Positions 30,832 through 33,457 of a DNA stretch of 33,457 bases are shown one piece after another. The stretch is taken from positions 1 through 33,457 of the forward strand of contig CAITEO010000087.1 of the NCBI GenBank assembly GCA_903891505.1, in the 5' to 3' direction. Positions within the stretch are counted from its first letter, which is position 1. Every line of letters begins with the position of its first letter. The DNA is from an uncultured Candidatus Woesearchaeota archaeon (GTDB taxonomy: Archaea; Nanobdellota; Nanobdellia; Woesearchaeales; 21-14-0-10-32-9). The notes under the pieces are model-generated. The model did not search any database. It was not told where the DNA came from and worked only from the letters and a program-made list of their open reading frames with translations. The position numbers and the translations under genes are program-made.

Positions 30832-30902
30832 TTGTTCTTCTGTGCAACACCCGCCGATGGCGGGCAATGCCGCGCAACGCGCGGTAAAATACAGAAGAAC
30901 AA
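30832..30902. repeat. Structured intergenic element H (second subtype)
   Basis: A perfect 12-bp closing stem, TTGTTCTTCTGT (30832-30843) with ACAGAAGAACAA (30891-30902), holds two hairpins: CCCGCC/GGCGGG (30850-30855 and 30859-30864, GAT loop) and CCGCGC/GCGCGG (30870-30875 and 30879-30884, AAC loop). Linker GCGGGCAATGC matches element G. It sits between convergent genes, 17 nt after the ASCH stop and 62 nt after the DUF1003 stop. Confidence 0.83.
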
Positions 30903-30919
30903 AGATAAAAAGAAAAACA

Positions 30920-31345
30920 TTATTTTATTTTGATCTTATTTATGTTCTGAACCGTCAACCACGCTACAGCATTTCCAAATCCGCGCTTGTCGATTTGGAA
31001 CGGCGCGACACGTTCGACATTCTTCAAGAAAACAAGAATGCAATAATTCTTTCCAGAATAAAATTTGCTATTCTCTTTAGAAATACCTATTCGTCGTCCA
31101 TATTTTTTAAGTGTTTCATTTATTTTCCTATCATTCAACTTATCAAAGAACAAAACTTTCTTAGCAACAGCTTTAGCTTCGATTTGTTTTCCAGTCTCTT
31201 TGAAGTAAACAACATCTCCTGCACGAATGTTGTTCCACGGATTTGTTTTATGAACGTACCACCTGGATTCTATCGTTTTTTCGCCATCTAGTATTTTCTC
31301 AAGCAACTTCCATTTTGCTGCAAGGATTGCGACGTGATGTTTCAT
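30920..31345 (-). CDS. ASCH domain protein
   Basis: A 141-residue ASCH/PUA-like protein. The conserved core is DGEKTIESRWYVHKTNPWNNIRAGDVVYFKETGKQIEAKAVAKKV, with the Gly-x-Lys-x-x-Glu-x-Arg stretch that defines ASCH and is expected to line an RNA-binding or catalytic cleft. Family members include RNA-binding and N4-acetylcytidine hydrolase enzymes; its role here is open. The frame extends to ATG 31357, but a TATA box centred at about 31370 fits ATG 31345 better, so the first four codons are dropped. It ends in front of element H. Confidence 0.82.
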   Translation of the reverse strand: MKHHVAILAAKWKLLEKILDGEKTIESRWYVHKTNPWNNIRAGDVVYFKETGKQIEAKAVAKKVLFFDKLNDRKINETLKKYGRRIGISKENSKFYSGKNYCILVFLKNVERVAPFQIDKRGFGNAVAWLTVQNINKIKIK

Positions 31346-31364
31346 ACACTTCTTCACATAGAAC

Positions 31365-31375
31365 TATATTAATAT
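31365..31375 (-). promoter_or_regulatory. TATA box of the ASCH gene
   Basis: ATATTAATATA (minus strand) is centred about 25 nt before ATG 31345. It also lies just after the RNase J stop, so the ASCH gene probably has its own promoter. Confidence 0.45.
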
Positions 31376-31384
31376 CTTTCGCGC

Positions 31385-32695
31385 TTATACATAAACCCTT
31401 GAGAAATTCTCAAGGATGTGTACATCAGTCTTCTTATATCCAAGCCTGAGTGCGAGTTTCTCTTGGTGTTTCATCATACGAACGTCGCCGTGTGTTGGAA
31501 TTATACACTTCGGCTTGATTAGTTTTATTAGCTCTTCTTGTTCTTCTTCGCTTGCATGACCCGATACATGCAGCTCGTTGTAAACAACAACTCCCCTCGC
31601 TTTAAGCGCGGCGTCAAGTAAATCTTTGTTCGCATAGTTTATCTCATTCGGAATTGTTTTAGACGAGAAAATCACGACATCTCGCTTCTTGAATGGAAAT
31701 ATGTTGGAGTGTGCAAGCCTTGAAAGTATTGCTTTGGGTTCAGCTTGATGACCTGTAACTATAAACATCTTATCAACTGTTTGCGGATGCGCTTGAAAGT
31801 ATTTCTCGAGTGTTGATCCGAATCTTACGAATTCAGCATCTTTTTCGAGGTCAGCAAGACCAGTTATCTTTGCAGCATCAACGTACTTCGCCATCGAGCG
31901 CCCGATGAGAACTGGTTTTCGTCCTATTTTCTTTGAAAGAGCAACGAGCGTTTTTAGTCTTGAAACGTGGCTTGAGAATGTTGTTGTAATTATGTTTCTG
32001 CCACTGAAGTCTTCAGAGAGCAAGAGCTCTTCGAGCATTCCAACTGCTTCCTCTTCCGACGGCGTTTTTCCTTTTCGCTCTGTGTATAAACAATTCATTA
32101 TGAGTGCTTTGACATTTTTTAATTTCCTTAGTGCTTCAAAGTTCGTAACTTGTCCAAGCATTGGCTTGTGATCAAACTTGAAGTCGTTCGCATACACAAC
32201 ACATCCTTCTGGTGTATGCACGACAACAATCGATGTTTGCGGAGTACTATGTGTAACATTGATTAATTCTACTGAGATGTTTTTTGATACTCTGAATCTT
32301 GAATTTATGGGGTGCGTTACAATCTCAGGCATTCTCTTCTTTTTGTCCTCAATTAACGATTTGAGAACTTGCATTGTGAATTCTGTTCCGTGAATTGGAA
32401 CTTTGAGCATATCTGAATAGAATGGAACCGCCCCAACGTGATCGAGGTGTCCGTGTCCTATAATTACTGCTTTCAAAAACTTCATTTCGTCAATTCCGAA
32501 AAGATCAGGGATTGCTTCTTCCCGAATGAGATTAGTTCTAGACATTGATCGTGCAAAGTCTTCATCTTCAGTTATCCTGATATAATTATCGAGGTGTATT
32601 CCAAGATCTATCATGACTGCTTCGCTCTTGTATTTTATCAGGGTACAATTCCTTCCAATCTCGCTGTACCCTCCAATCGGGATGATTTCTATCAT
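31385..32695 (-). CDS. rnj: Ribonuclease J (metallo-beta-lactamase / beta-CASP)
   Basis: A 436-residue nuclease that in archaea works mainly as a 5'-3' exonuclease. The metal motif HGHLDH is at residues 81-86; later ligands appear in THST, DFKFDH and the beta-CASP motifs FSSHVSR, GHQAEP, HVSGHASEE and THGD. Length and order match archaeal RNase J. The frame begins at TTG 32701, but ATG 32695 lies 26 nt after a TATA box and gives MIEIIPIGGYSEIGRN, the usual start of the family. As the main 5'-3' RNase candidate of the window it is relevant to structured 3' ends (elements A-H). Confidence 0.95.
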   Translation of the reverse strand: MIEIIPIGGYSEIGRNCTLIKYKSEAVMIDLGIHLDNYIRITEDEDFARSMSRTNLIREEAIPDLFGIDEMKFLKAVIIGHGHLDHVGAVPFYSDMLKVPIHGTEFTMQVLKSLIEDKKKRMPEIVTHPINSRFRVSKNISVELINVTHSTPQTSIVVVHTPEGCVVYANDFKFDHKPMLGQVTNFEALRKLKNVKALIMNCLYTERKGKTPSEEEAVGMLEELLLSEDFSGRNIITTTFSSHVSRLKTLVALSKKIGRKPVLIGRSMAKYVDAAKITGLADLEKDAEFVRFGSTLEKYFQAHPQTVDKMFIVTGHQAEPKAILSRLAHSNIFPFKKRDVVIFSSKTIPNEINYANKDLLDAALKARGVVVYNELHVSGHASEEEQEELIKLIKPKCIIPTHGDVRMMKHQEKLALRLGYKKTDVHILENFSRVYV

Positions 32696-32713
32696 ACTCA
32701 AAAGAAATGGAAC

Positions 32714-32726
32714 TTATTATATAAAT
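32714..32726 (-). promoter_or_regulatory. TATA box of the RNase J gene
   Basis: On the minus strand TTTATATAATAAG is centred about 25 nt before ATG 32695. The rest of the intergenic stretch 32727-32902 shows no gene or clear structure. Confidence 0.55.
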
Positions 32727-32923
32727 ATTGATAGAAACAGAATAAAAAAGGTGAAGTTTTGTGTTCATCTACTTCCAATTATCTTTCTCGTATTTTGCAG
32801 CATATCTTCACTATATTTTCTGCCTTTCTTCGCAAACATTTCGATTCAAATCAAAATACGATTATTAAGCCGCGAGTATCTCTTTTCCAACGAACAAAAA
32901 AACATTTAAACTAAATATCACTC

Positions 32924-32944
32924 CATATCACTTAAGGTGATATG
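32924..32944. promoter_or_regulatory. Palindromic operator of the second toxin-antitoxin pair
   Basis: CATATCAC and GTGATATG form perfect 8-bp arms around TTAAG. An extra ATATCACT lies 11 nt upstream (32914-32921). The site covers the expected transcript start, the GGTGA signal and the ATG, so a bound antitoxin would block its own expression. A CATTTAAAC box is at about 32903. Confidence 0.65.
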
Positions 32945-33244
32945 ATGACACAAATAAGTTTCAGAGCGGAAATTAACGAATACACGAACAGAGTGCTTGG
33001 AGTGATAAAAGAAAAATACGGCCTAAAGACAAAATCCGAAGCGTTGAACATATTCGCTTTGCAATACGGCGAAAAGTATGTTGAAAAAGAAATCAAGGAA
33101 GAATTAATACGCGAAGTGCAAGAAATTGCTACTAAACACGACAAAAAATATCCGAAAAGAATAATGACGCTCGAAGAGTTAGACAAAATATGTGGATTAA
33201 AATGTTCAACGTCGACATCACCGAAGAGTTTGAAGAAACACTAA
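32942..33244 (+). CDS. Antitoxin, DUF2683-like
   Basis: A 100-residue protein whose opening TQISFRAEINEYTNRVLGVIKEKYGLKTKSEALNIFALQYGE resembles DUF2683, an archaeal RelB-like ribbon-helix-helix family usually paired with RelE toxins. The rest is a charged helix with basic end. ATG 32942 and 32945 are both possible; GGTGA lies 2 or 5 nt before them. It overlaps the toxin gene by 43 nt and has a palindrome at its start, which it probably binds. Confidence 0.8.
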   Translation: MMTQISFRAEINEYTNRVLGVIKEKYGLKTKSEALNIFALQYGEKYVEKEIKEELIREVQEIATKHDKKYPKRIMTLEELDKICGLKCSTSTSPKSLKKH

Positions 33245-33457
33245 AGAAAATCACAAAGAAAAACTCCGCACTAGCCGTCGCCATCAATCGTAAAATCAAA
33301 GAAATTCTCTCAAGGGACAAAACGTCTATAGATTCTTACAAGAACTTAAGATATGACCTCAAAGAATTCAAACGAGTTCACATCACCTGGAATATTATAA
33401 TGATCTTCAGAGTAAACCTGGATGAAAACAAAATTCTTTTTGTCGCAATAAAACACC
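33202..33457 (+). CDS. RelE-like toxin, truncated by the window end
   Basis: An open frame from ATG 33202 to the window end reads MFNVDITEEFEETLKKITKKN, a typical RelE/ParE opening, then basic helices and RYDLKEFKRVHITWNIIMIFRVN, the central strands of the fold. Only about 85 codons are visible. An in-frame ATG at 33190 is an alternative start. It overlaps the antitoxin gene by 43 nt in another frame, which implies tight translational coupling. Confidence 0.75.
   Translation, partial: MFNVDITEEFEETLKKITKKNSALAVAINRKIKEILSRDKTSIDSYKNLRYDLKEFKRVHITWNIIMIFRVNLDENKILFVAIKH

Noticed and set aside
7660..30902. Integron attC sites as an explanation of elements A-H
   Set aside because: attC sites have conserved outer ends (RYYYAAC/GTTRRRY) and variable middles; here the outer stems vary and the middles are conserved, and no integrase is visible.
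7660..30902. CRISPR array
   Set aside because: The elements are kilobases apart, not regularly spaced, and no Cas gene is present.
32613..32909. 98-codon open frame upstream of the second toxin-antitoxin pair
   Set aside because: Its first part is antisense to RNase J and the rest crosses that gene's promoter; composition is that of AT-rich non-coding DNA.

Overview
The window looks like a chromosomal segment of an AT-rich archaeon. The evidence is a PCNA sliding clamp, an archaeal-type RNase J, DUF2683-type and RelE-type toxin-antitoxin pairs, and many genes whose ATG lies about 25 nt after a TATA box (leaderless mRNAs). Genes inside operons use Shine-Dalgarno sequences (GGTGA or GGAGG) instead. 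The mix of small membrane proteins, N-terminal extensions and genes of unknown function would suit a DPANN lineage such as Woesearchaeota, but I cannot prove the lineage from this sequence.

Layout. 1-8.3 kb (mostly minus strand) is a housekeeping and oxidative-damage block: leucyl aminopeptidase, Bcp peroxiredoxin, inositol-phosphatase family enzyme, a freestanding LAGLIDADG endonuclease on the plus strand, superoxide dismutase with a long Lys/Pro/Thr tail, an RBBP9-hydrolase/Nudix fusion, a GNAT acetyltransferase, an endonuclease IV-type TIM barrel, a Nudix gene that is out of frame at an A7 run, and a CYTH protein. 8.4-15.5 kb is a complete suf Fe-S operon, read sufB-sufD-sufS-sufU-sufC on the minus strand. 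SufB is interrupted by a 379-residue intein, and a winged-helix regulator with a Cys-rich PAS-like domain precedes the operon. An HD phosphohydrolase and a pyrophosphatase-like protein follow. 16.6-22.2 kb is a copper-handling cluster: an anchored protein of unknown role, CopZ, CopA, an HMA domain fused to a Met/Gly-rich membrane protein, and two cupredoxins. 22.4-29.2 kb carries an unknown helical protein, a membrane-anchored winged-helix regulator, a transglutaminase-like protein, a duplicated Cys-rich membrane protein, a further membrane protein, a MacB-type ABC pair, a lipoprotein and PCNA. 29.3-33.4 kb holds a RelE-type toxin-antitoxin pair, a zinc-ribbon DUF1003 protein, an ASCH protein, RNase J and a second toxin-antitoxin pair cut by the window end.

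The most unusual signal is not a gene. Eight intergenic elements, about one per 4 kb, fold into a closing stem of 10-15 bp that encloses two or more GC-rich hairpin arms. Five share a 21-nt core built from a GGGG / CCCC / GGGG triad; three (two with the core, one without) share a second pair of arms; two more form a related GC-rich subtype. The arms are conserved between loci, but the closing stem has a different sequence at nearly every locus and is still complementary to its partner. The elements occur in both orientations and start 7-45 nt after a stop codon. I see no described family that fits; this is my candidate for an undescribed system.

No intergenic stretch exceeds about 300 nt. I found no rRNA, tRNA or CRISPR array.
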